Source of the DNA: Alphaproteobacteria bacterium
GTDB taxonomy: Bacteria > Pseudomonadota > Alphaproteobacteria > JAAXGF01
Reading direction: 5' to 3'
DNA: 28,798 nt
Assembly (NCBI GenBank): GCA_012267605.1
Contig: JAAXGF010000390.1
Span: 1 to 28,798, forward strand
Positions 8,339 through 16,882 of this stretch are shown here, piece after piece. Made by a program: the position numbers and the translations under genes. The first letter of the stretch is position 1, and each line of letters opens with the position of its first letter. The notes beneath the pieces are model-generated. The model saw only the letters and a program-made list of their open reading frames with translations, was not told the DNA's origin and made no database searches.

Positions 8339-8950
8339 ATGGATCGTTTTACGACACTTACCGGAATTGCGGCGCCGTTGCCCATGATCAATGTCGACAC
8401 CGATATGATCATTCCGAAACAGTTTCTGAAGACCATCAAACGTAGCGGTTTGGGCACTAATCTGTTTGATGAAATGCGCTACACGCCAGACGGTTCAGAA
8501 ATTACTGATTTCATCTTAAATCGTGCGCCCTATCGGGATGCCGTTATCTTGGTCACCGGGGCCAATTTTGGCTGTGGTTCGAGCCGCGAACATGCGCCCT
8601 GGGCGCTGTCCGATTTCGGTATCCGGTGCCTCATCGCCCCCAGTTTCGCTGATATATTTTTAAATAATTGTTTCAAGAACGGCATCCTACCAATAACGCT
8701 TGAGCAAGAAATGGTTGACGCACTCATGGCCGATGCCGAAGGCGAATCCAACCCGATCCTAACGGTCGATCTTGAGCGGCAGGAAATCGTCCGACCGGAG
8801 GGTCGGATGTTTAAGTTCGAAATCGATGCGTTTCGCAAGCATTGTTTGTTGAATGGATTGGACGATATCGGCTTGACCCTGCAAAAATCGAGTCTCGTCG
8901 ACAACTTCGAGAGTCAAAGGCAGGCGCAACTTCCTTGGCTATTCCGCTAA
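8339..8950 (+). CDS. leuD: 3-isopropylmalate dehydratase, small subunit
   Basis: This is the small (swivel) subunit partner of LeuC, 203 residues, the usual length for the bacterial type. MINVDTDMIIPKQFLKTIKR and VTGANFGCGSSREHAPWAL are diagnostic, and the substrate-binding loop lies in the latter. The ATG at 8339 is chosen over the TTG at 8333 because the family begins MD[KR]FTxLTGIAAPL. Only eight bases separate it from the leuC stop, so the two subunits are very likely translated from one message. Confidence 0.97.
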   Translation: MDRFTTLTGIAAPLPMINVDTDMIIPKQFLKTIKRSGLGTNLFDEMRYTPDGSEITDFILNRAPYRDAVILVTGANFGCGSSREHAPWALSDFGIRCLIAPSFADIFLNNCFKNGILPITLEQEMVDALMADAEGESNPILTVDLERQEIVRPEGRMFKFEIDAFRKHCLLNGLDDIGLTLQKSSLVDNFESQRQAQLPWLFR

Positions 8951-8965
8951 GCGGAGGGGAAGGTG

Positions 8966-10069
8966 ATGAGACGGCTTTTGATTCTTCCCGGAGATGGAAT
9001 CGGTCCCGAGGTCGTGGACCAAGTTTTGCGCATCATCGATTGGTTGCGGCGCCGGCGCAATATCGAATTCGACGTCGTGAACGGTTTGGTCGGCGGTGCG
9101 GCCTTCGAGGCTACCGGATCCCCGCTGCCCGACGAAACCTTGGCGGACGCCTTGGACTGCGATGCCGTTTTGTTCGGTGCGGTCGGCGGTCCACAGTGGG
9201 AGAATCTGGATTTTTCCTCGCGTCCGGAACGCGGCCTATTAGGGCTTCGAAAGGAATTGGGGTTGTTCGCCAATTTGCGTCCCGCGCGCGTGTATGATGC
9301 GTTGGCTGATGCATCAACTCTTAGGGGTGATCTCGTCGCCGGGCTTGATATCGTGATCGTGCGGGAATTGACTGGCGGTATCTACTTCGGCGAGCCGCGC
9401 GGCGTCGAGACGTTGCCCGAGGGCGACCGTCGCGGAATAAATACGGAAGTATATTCTAGCGACGAAATTCGGCGAATTGCGCGGGTCGCGTTCGAACTCG
9501 CACGTGGGCGCCGCGGTCTCGTCCACTCGATCGATAAGGCTAATGTATTGGAAAGCAGCGAACTATGGCGCCAAGAAGTGCAGGCTCTGCGCGACACCGA
9601 TTACCCTGAGCTCGAGTTGAAGCACATGTATGTCGATAACGCAGCCATGCAGTTGGTGCGTGAACCCAAACAGTTTGACGTCATTGTCACAACCAACATG
9701 TTTGGAGATATCCTTTCCGACCTGGCCGCGATGTTGACCGGATCCTTGGGAATGCTGCCGTCGGCTTCCTTGGGCGAAGCCACCGGAATGGGGGGACGAC
9801 GTGGCCTCTATGAACCGGTCCACGGCAGCGCCCCGGATATCGCCGGGTGCGGTATTGCCAATCCGATCGCTCAGATATCAAGTTTTGCAATGCTGCTGAG
9901 GTATTCATTCCAACTCGACGAAGATGCCGATCTAATCGACAGCGCCATCCAAACGGTTCTAGCCGGTGGTTTGCGTACCGCCGACATTATGCGAGCTGGA
10001 AAGGCCAAAGTTTCGACCACGGTAATGGGCGATTCAATTTTGCGTGGCCTTGACAATTTGGCGGCCTAA
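8966..10069 (+). CDS. leuB: 3-isopropylmalate dehydrogenase
   Basis: LeuB oxidatively decarboxylates 3-isopropylmalate with NAD, the step after LeuCD. The 367-residue protein shows LLILPGDGIGPEV at the start, FGAVGGPQWE, ELTGGIYFGEPRG, the metal-binding region in NMFGDILSDLAAMLTGSLG, and GLYEPVHGSAPDIAG for cofactor binding. GGAGGGGA five bases before the ATG at 8966 favours that start over the adjacent GTG at 8963. It follows leuD by 15 bases. Confidence 0.97.
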   Translation: MRRLLILPGDGIGPEVVDQVLRIIDWLRRRRNIEFDVVNGLVGGAAFEATGSPLPDETLADALDCDAVLFGAVGGPQWENLDFSSRPERGLLGLRKELGLFANLRPARVYDALADASTLRGDLVAGLDIVIVRELTGGIYFGEPRGVETLPEGDRRGINTEVYSSDEIRRIARVAFELARGRRGLVHSIDKANVLESSELWRQEVQALRDTDYPELELKHMYVDNAAMQLVREPKQFDVIVTTNMFGDILSDLAAMLTGSLGMLPSASLGEATGMGGRRGLYEPVHGSAPDIAGCGIANPIAQISSFAMLLRYSFQLDEDADLIDSAIQTVLAGGLRTADIMRAGKAKVSTTVMGDSILRGLDNLAA

Positions 10070-10119
10070 GTGTCGTTCGTTACCGAATAGTCTAAAGAAC
10101 CCGACGAAGGAGTGGGAAT

Positions 10120-11145
10120 ATGGGATTTAGGGTAGCCGTTGTGGGTGCCACAGGAAACGTCGGACGGGAAATGCTGAAGGTTCTTGCCGAGCGGGATTTT
10201 CCTGCCGACCGCGTGGTGGGCCTTGCATCGTCTCGGTCCGTCGGAAAGGAAGTTTCGTTCGGCGATGATGCGGTGCTAAAAATCGCTGATCTCGACTCGT
10301 TCGATTTTTCGGAAACTGACTTAGCGCTGTTTTCGCCCGGTGCGAGGGTGTCGGAGAAATACGCGCCGCGCGCCGCTGACACAGGTTGCGTTGTTATCGA
10401 CAACACATCCAAATTTCGCATGGAGCCGGACGTACCTCTCGTGGTACCGGAGGTCAACGATTTGGCAATCGCAGAATACCGCGCGCGAAATATCATCGCC
10501 AATCCGAACTGTTCGACAATTCAGATGGTGACAGCACTGAAGCCCCTCCACGATGCAGCGACAATAAAACGGGTGGTGGTCGCAACCTACCAATCGGTAT
10601 CCGGAGCGGGGCATGAGGCGATGGACGAGCTGTTCAACCAGACCAAGGGGATTTATCTCAACGACACGCGGGATTCGGTCAATTTCACGGCGCAAATTGC
10701 CTTCAACGTCATTCCCCACATCGATGTGTTCATGGACGACGGGTCGACAAAGGAAGAGTGGAAGATGATTGAGGAAACCAAGAAAATCCTCGACCCGGCA
10801 ATCGAGGTTTCTGCCACCTGTGTTCGGGTGCCTGTATTCATTGGGCACGCCGAGGCTGTCAACGTGGAGTTCGAATCGCCGATAGACGAGGATCAGGCGC
10901 GCGATATTCTCGCATCCGCGCCCGGCATCAACGTTGTCGACCGGCGTATGGACGGTGGCTACATCACACCTTATCAGTGCGTTGGCGACGATGCGGTGTT
11001 TGTTTCCCGGATCCGCAGCGATCCGACGGTGCCCTATGGCCTCAACCTCTGGGTGGTATCGGACAACTTGCGGAAGGGCGCCGCTCTAAACGCCGTGCAA
11101 ATCGCAGAGCGACTCATCCAAGACTATTTCCGCCACGCGGCCTAA
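10120..11145 (+). CDS. asd: Aspartate-semialdehyde dehydrogenase
   Basis: Asd reduces aspartyl phosphate to aspartate semialdehyde, the branch point to lysine/diaminopimelate, threonine and methionine. The 341-residue product has the NADP-binding GATGNVGREML at the N-terminus, the catalytic cysteine (about residue 131) in NPNCSTIQMV, and the later YQSVSGAGHEAMDEL and RVPVFIGHAEAVNVEF segments. AAGGAG precedes the ATG. The gene is 50 bases after leuB, in the same direction, consistent with one amino-acid biosynthesis transcript. Leu and asd genes are also adjacent in other Alphaproteobacteria. Confidence 0.96.
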   Translation: MGFRVAVVGATGNVGREMLKVLAERDFPADRVVGLASSRSVGKEVSFGDDAVLKIADLDSFDFSETDLALFSPGARVSEKYAPRAADTGCVVIDNTSKFRMEPDVPLVVPEVNDLAIAEYRARNIIANPNCSTIQMVTALKPLHDAATIKRVVVATYQSVSGAGHEAMDELFNQTKGIYLNDTRDSVNFTAQIAFNVIPHIDVFMDDGSTKEEWKMIEETKKILDPAIEVSATCVRVPVFIGHAEAVNVEFESPIDEDQARDILASAPGINVVDRRMDGGYITPYQCVGDDAVFVSRIRSDPTVPYGLNLWVVSDNLRKGAALNAVQIAERLIQDYFRHAA

Positions 11146-11149
11146 TATA

Positions 11150-11171
11150 TCAGGTTGCCCGGGCACAACCT
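11150..11171 (+). terminator. Weak hairpin after asd
   Basis: Six-base arms AGGTTG (11152-11157) and CAACCT (11166-11171) flank CCCGGGCA just after the asd stop. No T-run follows, so this is at best a weak or rho-assisted end signal. It lies between convergent asd and the XRE gene. Confidence 0.3.
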
Positions 11172-11229
11172 TCGAAGACTTACTATAAGACGGCGACAAT
11201 TTGTGATCGACCGCGGCGGGCGCTAGGCA

Positions 11230-11643
11230 CTACTTCGCTGATTTGAAACTCGCTGCGATCGATTTTGTAAGCTCGAAAACGCGTTTTCTCACCGTCGGCT
11301 CGGAAATTCGGTAGTAAGCGCGGACGAGTTCAAGTGTTTCGCGTTTGGCCAAGGGATCGTATTCGATGCTCGGGACCGTATCCGCGGCGATTCGTGGCTG
11401 AGCGCTCATTTCGAGACGCGGCATGTCTTCGAAAAAAAACGAAATTGGAAGATCGAGAATTTGACTGATCTTGTACAAGCGGCTGGAGCCAATACGATTT
11501 ATGCCCCGCTCGTACTTCTGGACTTGTTGAAACGTCAGTCGCAGTGCTTCGCCGAGTTTTTCCTGACTCATACCGAGAAGCGTCCGGTGAAGTCGAACAC
11601 GCCCACCTACATGGACGTCAATTGGATTGGGTATCGCGGCCAT
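11230..11643 (-). CDS. XRE-family helix-turn-helix regulator
   Basis: A 137-residue DNA-binding protein of a type common in Alphaproteobacteria. Residues about 10-70 form the HTH_3 domain: VGGRVRLHRTLLGMSQEKLG, then FQQVQKYERGINRIGSSRL as the recognition helix region. The C-terminal half (LVRAYYRISEPTVRKRVFEL) matches the usual tail of this group and may mediate dimer contacts. The ATG at 11643 has GGGGAGTAG upstream; the longer in-frame extension to 11712 lacks one. It is convergent with asd and faces the long regulatory stretch before the binding-protein gene, so that region is a possible target. This last point is inference. Confidence 0.9.
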   Translation of the reverse strand: MAAIPNPIDVHVGGRVRLHRTLLGMSQEKLGEALRLTFQQVQKYERGINRIGSSRLYKISQILDLPISFFFEDMPRLEMSAQPRIAADTVPSIEYDPLAKRETLELVRAYYRISEPTVRKRVFELTKSIAASFKSAK

Positions 11644-11995
11644 ATTGACTACTCCCCGTTCCGTGGATTTTTTTGCGAGCGTCCGGATTCGCGCGATACT
11701 ATCAATTGCCAATTTGGACGCAGAATACTACGAGTAACATATTATTACGTGTGGTCAATATCCATAAAGGTTTAGAGTGGCACTCGGAAAGTTCGTTTGA
11801 AGGAGGAGTGTTCAATCGACAGCTGGGCAGGTGTTGCTCAGGTATAGCCTTGTGAGCATCAGCATGTTTGCGCCGCTGCCGTTTTCGATTTCGGGATTCA
11901 TGCCGACGTGACCCTACTGCACGACTCTACTAATGGTGGTATTCCATAACCTGTGGGTTGGCGCTGCACTAAGGGCGGCGCAGTTCGCCGACCGC

Positions 11996-12010
11996 CTGAT
12001 CAATGATCAG
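11996..12010. repeat. Short palindrome CTGATCA-A-TGATCAG
   Basis: Perfect 7-base arms around a single central base. The size fits an operator for a dimeric regulator. It lies about 300 bases upstream of the sigma-54 promoter and 350 bases upstream of the XRE start. Which protein binds, if any, is unknown. Confidence 0.4.
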
Positions 12011-12162
12011 CATTGCCACGCGGTTTAAACACTCCGTTGCCCGCGCATCGCTTCGTGGTTCGTGTCTGTCGGAACACATGGCGCACATTTTGCGTGAGCG
12101 ATCTGCGATTGCGCCTCCATTTGCATCCACAGAATTCTCAGAAATCTAGTCCCCAAAATTTG

Positions 12163-12212
12163 GTCACTGCAATTTGCAGTAGAAAAGATTTTTCTCGCGA
12201 TTTTGCAGTGAC
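12163..12212. promoter_or_regulatory. Candidate upstream activator sites (nested inverted repeats)
   Basis: GTCACTGCAA (12163-12172) is repeated in exact inverse as TTGCAGTGAC (12203-12212). The left copy is also half of the perfect palindrome ACTGCAA-T-TTGCAGT (12166-12180). The block lies about 95-145 bases upstream of the sigma-54 -24 element, the usual place for sites bound by sigma-54 activators. The motif is not the NtrC (TGCAC-N5-GGTGCA) or NifA (TGT-N10-ACA) consensus, so another activator is expected. Confidence 0.5.
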
Positions 12213-12266
12213 ATTTGGAGTACTCGCGCGCGACTGATTTTCAGGGTACTGAATAAAAATGTGTAG

Positions 12267-12279
12267 TTTCAATTTCTTA
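12267..12279 (+). promoter_or_regulatory. IHF-like site
   Basis: TTTCAATTTCTTA matches the IHF consensus WATCAANNNNTTR at eight of nine defined positions. It lies between the inverted-repeat block and the sigma-54 promoter, where DNA bending would bring an activator to the polymerase. The match alone is weak; the position gives it weight. Confidence 0.45.
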
Positions 12280-12306
12280 GGTTCGATCTAGGGTTCATAT
12301 GAATTG

Positions 12307-12322
12307 TGGCATGAGAATTGCT
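12307..12322 (+). promoter_or_regulatory. Sigma-54 (RpoN) promoter
   Basis: TGGCATGAGAATTGCT matches the consensus TGGCACG-N4-TTGCW at every defined position except one (T for C at 12312). The GG and GC doublets have the required ten-base spacing. Transcription would start near 12333 and run rightward toward the binding-protein gene, with a 5' leader of about 230 bases. Confidence 0.7.
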
Positions 12323-12563
12323 TGAGATTTGACCGACAGGCATGGCGTTGGGGGCAATAGGCGGACTAATTGCTGCGTGGTTCGCCGATCCGCGCGAATC
12401 GAATAGTCACCGTTTATTCGGAACGGTATGGGAAATCGAAGGCTATTGGCGATGCGTAGGATATAGCAATTCCCACAATTAGTTGCTGAACACCTTTTGC
12501 CAATATTGCAACAGATAATGGTTATCTGATGAGACTCGACCATCGTGATAGCATTTCGTTCTA

Positions 12564-13508
12564 ATGTTAACCGATTATAGGAGTATGCTTTTGAGGTTGG
12601 TGACTCCTAGGAGTAGATTGCAATGTTTGGCTTCATCAAATATTGCGGTCACTGAGAACGCTAAACGATTTCCCGAGAATCGTGCTCGGCGATCTTGCGT
12701 CGACCATTCCGGGCCAAATGTAATATGGTCGGTAATTCCCGCAATGATTGTATCTGTCATAGCGATAACGAATCCGTCTTTCGCCAAAGACATTCATATG
12801 ATTGCGCCAGTTATCCCGCCACATTTTGACGATTCTGGAAAGGGACGCATCGGAGACGTTATCAGGCGGGCTCTCGGAGAATGCGGTCATCGCGTTCGGT
12901 TCACCATGGTTCCTTTCGGGCGGCGCTGGAAGGATTATACTGACGATGATGCGTTCGACGGCCTGGCGACCGCAGAGGCCGATCAGACTTTTCCTGGGCA
13001 TACGACAAAACCGTTCATATATCTGCAAGATGGCGCGACAGTACTGGCGGGAAGCGGGCTAGAAGATATTCAGTCGGTCGAGGAGTTGGCTGGCAAGCGC
13101 GTTGTTGCGTTTCCGAACGCGGATAGAATATTGGGGATCGAAGACTTGGTTCCAAAATTCGAAAGTTTTAGGACTCGGGCAAACCGATTTGATCAAATCC
13201 GGCCGCTCTTGAGCGGTCGTACCGATGCAATTCTTGCCGACGGTCTCATTACCGCACACATCCTCGGTGATCTGAACACCAAAGAACGTGCAGGTATGGA
13301 GCCTGATGTCGATGCCACGAAGATGGTCCTGTTTCGCCGGATATTCGATCCTGGGCCGCAGCGGCTCTATTTTAGGGAGGAAACGATATCCAATGATTTT
13401 GACAAGTGCGTGGCGGTTTTGATGAAGAGTGGAGAGATGATGAAGATCACAAAGCCGTATGTTGACCGCTATAGACATATGGTGGGAGACCAGTATCCTG
13501 AATTTTGA
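12564..13508 (+). CDS. Periplasmic solute-binding protein (SBP_bac_3-like)
   Basis: The mature part (after about residue 75) resembles small periplasmic binding proteins of the amino-acid-binding type. DIHMIAPVIPPHFDDSGKGR begins the first lobe, FDGLATAEAD and FIYLQDGATVLAGSG follow, VEELAGKRVVAFPNADRIL marks the hinge region, and LLSGRTDAILADGLITAHIL lies in the second lobe. A hydrophobic stretch (VIWSVIPAMIVSVIAI) then FA|KD is a likely signal peptide. The long tail before it (about 53 residues from ATG 12564) makes the true start uncertain; ATG 12585 and TTG 12618 are alternatives. No ABC permease or ATPase is nearby; a hybrid kinase follows by about 60 bases, so the protein may feed a sensor rather than a transporter. 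Confidence 0.75.
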   Translation: MLTDYRSMLLRLVTPRSRLQCLASSNIAVTENAKRFPENRARRSCVDHSGPNVIWSVIPAMIVSVIAITNPSFAKDIHMIAPVIPPHFDDSGKGRIGDVIRRALGECGHRVRFTMVPFGRRWKDYTDDDAFDGLATAEADQTFPGHTTKPFIYLQDGATVLAGSGLEDIQSVEELAGKRVVAFPNADRILGIEDLVPKFESFRTRANRFDQIRPLLSGRTDAILADGLITAHILGDLNTKERAGMEPDVDATKMVLFRRIFDPGPQRLYFREETISNDFDKCVAVLMKSGEMMKITKPYVDRYRHMVGDQYPEF

Positions 13509-13566
13509 AATGTTTTTCTTTTTTACATTCTTATCCCAATAAAAGGTGTATTTGGGGAGTTGGAAT

Positions 13567-15453
13567 ATGGCAGCAAAATTGAATCAATTTAATCTTTATT
13601 CGAAAGCCATGGTTTTAATTGGCTCAGTTTTAGCTGTCATCACCGTCTTGGTAACTGCTTGGAATGTTTACAATGAGCGGATGAATTCGACCCGCGATCT
13701 TGAGGCGCGGCTTCAGGAAACTTTGACGCAGCAGGCCATCGCAGTCTCCAACTCCCTCTGGGATCTTAACAGGGACAGCACCAGTGCCATTCTTCAAGGG
13801 ATCGCGCAGTATCCAGATTTCGTTTGCGTGACAGTTAGTGATCAAAAGGGAGGAGAATTCGCTCATTTAGGGCCACGGAATCTGACGGGCATCCCAATCG
13901 TTCGGGGTATGGCCGATATCACTTTTGACCAGCCGAACGGATCGAAAGAGAAAATTGGCACGATCGAGCTTGTGTTTTCCCGCGAACGCCTTTTGGAAGC
14001 TCAAGCCCGTCATCTTACTCAGAATGTAATACTATTGTTGGTGCAGCTCGCGGCGGTTCTTACGGCGACAGCTATCGTGCTGCGTGCGCTCACCAAGCCG
14101 CTCAACGCAATAACCGATAGAATGATTGGAGTTGCCGGGGGCGATGGCTATACGCCCACCCCCTACACGGAACGCCACGACCAAATCGGTGCAATGGCGC
14201 GAGCCGTGGAGATCTGCCGCGAAAATCAGGCGCGGCTGCAAGCCATATTGGATAACACTCAGGCACTGATCTATCTAAAGGATTTGGCGGGCAAATACAT
14301 TTTGGTCAATCGCGAATTTGAAAAGAGCTTTAGCGTGTTCGACGGCGAGGCTATCGGCAAGACCGACTTTGATCTTCATTCCCTGGAGACGGCTCAGGAA
14401 TTTCGCGACCATGACCGCCGGGTTCAGGAATTTGGTGTGCCCATGGAGTTCGAAGAAAGCGCGGTATATGTCGACGGCCGTCACACTACGGTAACGGTCA
14501 AGTTTCCGCTGATCGGTCCCAGCGGAAAAATTTACGCGATCGCCGGCATATCGACAGATATCACGGAGCGAAAACGTGCCGAATTAGCTCTTAAACGAAC
14601 CCGCGATGAACTTGAGGAACGAGTACGAGGAAGAACGGCGGAACTTAGTGCGGCAAATGCCGCACTCGTCATGGAGATCAAAGAAAGAAAGCGCGCCGAG
14701 GACGCGCTTTGCGAAAGTGAGGAGCGCTTCCGCAGCATCGTGGAGAACATACCCGCAGTGGTCTGCTTGAAGGATTTGGATGGGCATTTCCAGGTGGCTA
14801 ACGATCGCCTTGAGGAGTGGTACGGTATTTCAGTGGATGGCGCGCTCGGAAAATCCTCTTCAGAGCTATTTCCGCCCGCGCTGGCTGATATCTGTGAATC
14901 GTTAGATCGCCAAGCCCTTGAAAGCGGAGCGTTAAGAGAACGCGAAATGCCAGTGCCATTTACCGATGGCAGCAATCATTCGATATTAATGATGAAGTTT
15001 CCGGTGTTGGGTAAAGACCGTGAACCAGTCGGAGTCGGTACGATTAATATGGACCTCACCGAATTGCGGCAGGCGGAAAAGCGTTTGCATCGAGCGCAGA
15101 AATTGGAGGTTGTCGGGCAGTTGACCGGCGGGATCGCGCACGACTTCAATAACCTTCTTAGCGTAATTCAGGGCCATGCCGAATTATTTGCAGACGGCAA
15201 CGGCCATGGCGAGGAATCTGCGAATATGGTGATTCGGGCGGCAAGACGAGGCGCCGAATTGACCCGTAAATTATTGGCGTTTTCGCGACAGCAATCCTTG
15301 CAGCCGAGCTCGATCGACATAGCCGCTCTGGTTAACGGCAGTCAGAATTGCTATCACGAATCCTGGGAGAAACTATTGAAGTCTGCATTTCTGCGAAACC
15401 GGGGATTTGGCCGGCTCACGCCGATCCCGGTCAAGTGGAAAACGCGCTCTTAA
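13567..15453 (+). pseudogene. Hybrid sensor histidine kinase, N-terminal part (frameshifted)
   Basis: GGGGAG seven bases before ATG 13567 sets the start. The protein has a first membrane helix (about 14-35) and a periplasmic region with NSLWDLNRDSTSAIL. A second helix lies at about 153-175, then a HAMP-like linker. PAS domain 1 (about 223-338) ends GISTDITERKRAE and PAS 2 (about 382-503) starts ESEERFRSIVENIPA. Both carry IYLKDLAGKYILVN or VCLKDLDGHFQVAN sensor strands. A coiled segment lies between them. The HisKA box has the phospho-acceptor His525 in GGIAHDFNNLLSV. After IAALVNG (15339) the frame leaves the family pattern and stops at 15453. The ATPase and receiver domains continue in another frame, so this is one gene interrupted by a single base loss near 15340. 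Confidence 0.85.
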
Positions 15454-16283
15454 ACATGGCAATCAATGCCTGTGACGCGATGCCGGAAGGTGGACGTTTA
15501 ACAATCACCATGAAAAACATCCATTTGGATGCGGCGTCGTGCAATGACGATGTGGAGGCTGGGCCAGGAGATTATGTCGTACTCATCGTGAGCGATACCG
15601 GCCAGGGCATGTCGGCGGACATTGCAAAACGTGCTTTCGAACCGTTTTTTACCACCAAAGAAGTGGGTCAACGCAGCGGTTTGGGCTTGAGTATGGTATA
15701 TGGTTTTGCTCAACAGACAGGGGGCTACGCGACGATCGATAGCGTTGAGGGGCAGGGTACGACGGTTAAGCTATTTCTCCCCCGATCAAGCGGTGTCCCC
15801 AGCGCCCGGCGGGAAGCGGGTGCAGGTGAGCAACCGTTGGCACGCGGCGAATCGGTACTGGTTCTCGAGGACGACGCGGATGTTCGTGCCCTTACTGTAT
15901 TGCAGCTTGAGTCGATTGGTTACACCGTCTACGAAGCAAGCGATGCTCGGACGGCGCTAGAAATTCTGGGAAGCAACGGCGGTATTGACCTTCTTCTTTC
16001 CGATATTGTACTTCCGGGAAAAATGAACGGACCAAAACTAGCAAGAGAGGCCCGCCTTGGGTGTCCCAGCCTTAAGGTCGTTTTTATGTCGGGTTACGCC
16101 CCGAACACATCGCAAGACGGGCATTCAGTCGATCGGAACGCCCCATTACTTCAGAAACCGATCAGTAAAATTGTCCTGGCGAAAACCCTGCGACAGGTTT
16201 TAGACAGCCCAACGTATACTGATGAAAACGAAATAGGAGATCGATTAGTCGGTCTTGTTGAAGAATCGAACATGGCAAGATGA
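15348..16283 (+). pseudogene. Hybrid sensor histidine kinase, C-terminal part (ATPase and receiver)
   Basis: This frame holds the rest of the kinase. It starts with ILGETIEVCISAKPGIWPAH and the N-box VENALLNMAINACDAMPEGG. The G1 box is VSDTGQGM and the G2 region is FEPFFTTKEVGQRSGLGLSM. A linker leads to a receiver domain (ESVLVLEDDADVRALTVLQL) with phospho-acceptor Asp at codon 16002-16004 (LLLSDIVLPG), the Ser/Thr in VVFMSGYAPN and the Lys in LQKPIS. The family normally runs straight from HisKA into this ATPase. Inserting one base at 15340-15341 restores the expected LVNG-M-SELLSRILGETIE. Separate translation from the TTG at 15348 has no ribosome site. Confidence 0.85.
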
Positions 16284-16882
16284 CGTTTCAACGGTGGGCA
16301 ATTCTCAGAATTTCCCAATCAGCTGGTGCATTTTTCCCGTACATTTCTTGAAAAAAAACGAATGTGCGATCCCGATGATAGGGAGACGAAAACTGGATTT
16401 GCCGGAGGTGGTCACAGCTATTTCGTTCTCTAGGCGCGTATTTCTTCTCAGTCTCTTTCTTCCGATTATGACGAGATAGAAGGACAGAATCGCTTCAAGC
16501 CCAACTTATGGGACCACGACGTAAAGTGTTTTAGGGCTACGGCTAGGATTTCTCGACGCATTTGATGAGGCCTGTGGTCATTCTTAACCCGACGATATCA
16601 CGGCTGTGCGTGCCGCACGCCCGGCTGCCTATAAATTCTAATAAATTTGAAACGTGCACGACTGACATTCGGTCCGAATTGAGGCCATCGGACGATAAGA
16701 CCAAACTAAGGATGGCCGCGAATCACGTCGATTGCCCTGATTTTTGCAGCGCTTCGGATCATAGGCCACCAATTGATCAGCGACGACATTATTCGGACTC
16801 GGCAGTCGGCTATTCCGCCAACATGGGATTTTTCGCATGAATGGCGTAGGCTCCAGTATGTCTCCAAACTGATTTGACGGAA
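16284..16882. other. 600-base spacer before ntrY, no gene recognised
   Basis: Neither strand shows a frame with recognisable protein features, a tRNA or a clear promoter. In related genomes ntrB and ntrC usually precede ntrY; no remnant of them can be identified here. Short frames (for example 16562-16840) look random. Confidence 0.5.

Larger units (their letters stand above)
11644..12563. other. 920-base gene-poor, A/T-richer regulatory stretch
   Basis: I see no convincing gene here on either strand. It holds two clusters of short inverted repeats (near 12000 and 12163-12212), an IHF-like site (12267-12279) and a sigma-54 promoter (12307-12322), listed separately. After the promoter a 46-codon frame (12342-12482) has a hydrophobic start but no good ribosome site. 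Its position suggests control of the binding-protein/kinase genes to the right and perhaps of the XRE gene to the left. Confidence 0.6.

Noticed and set aside
16284..16882. NtrC-binding or sigma-54 sites before ntrY
   Set aside because: No TGCAC-N5-GGTGCA or correctly spaced GG/GC pair was found.
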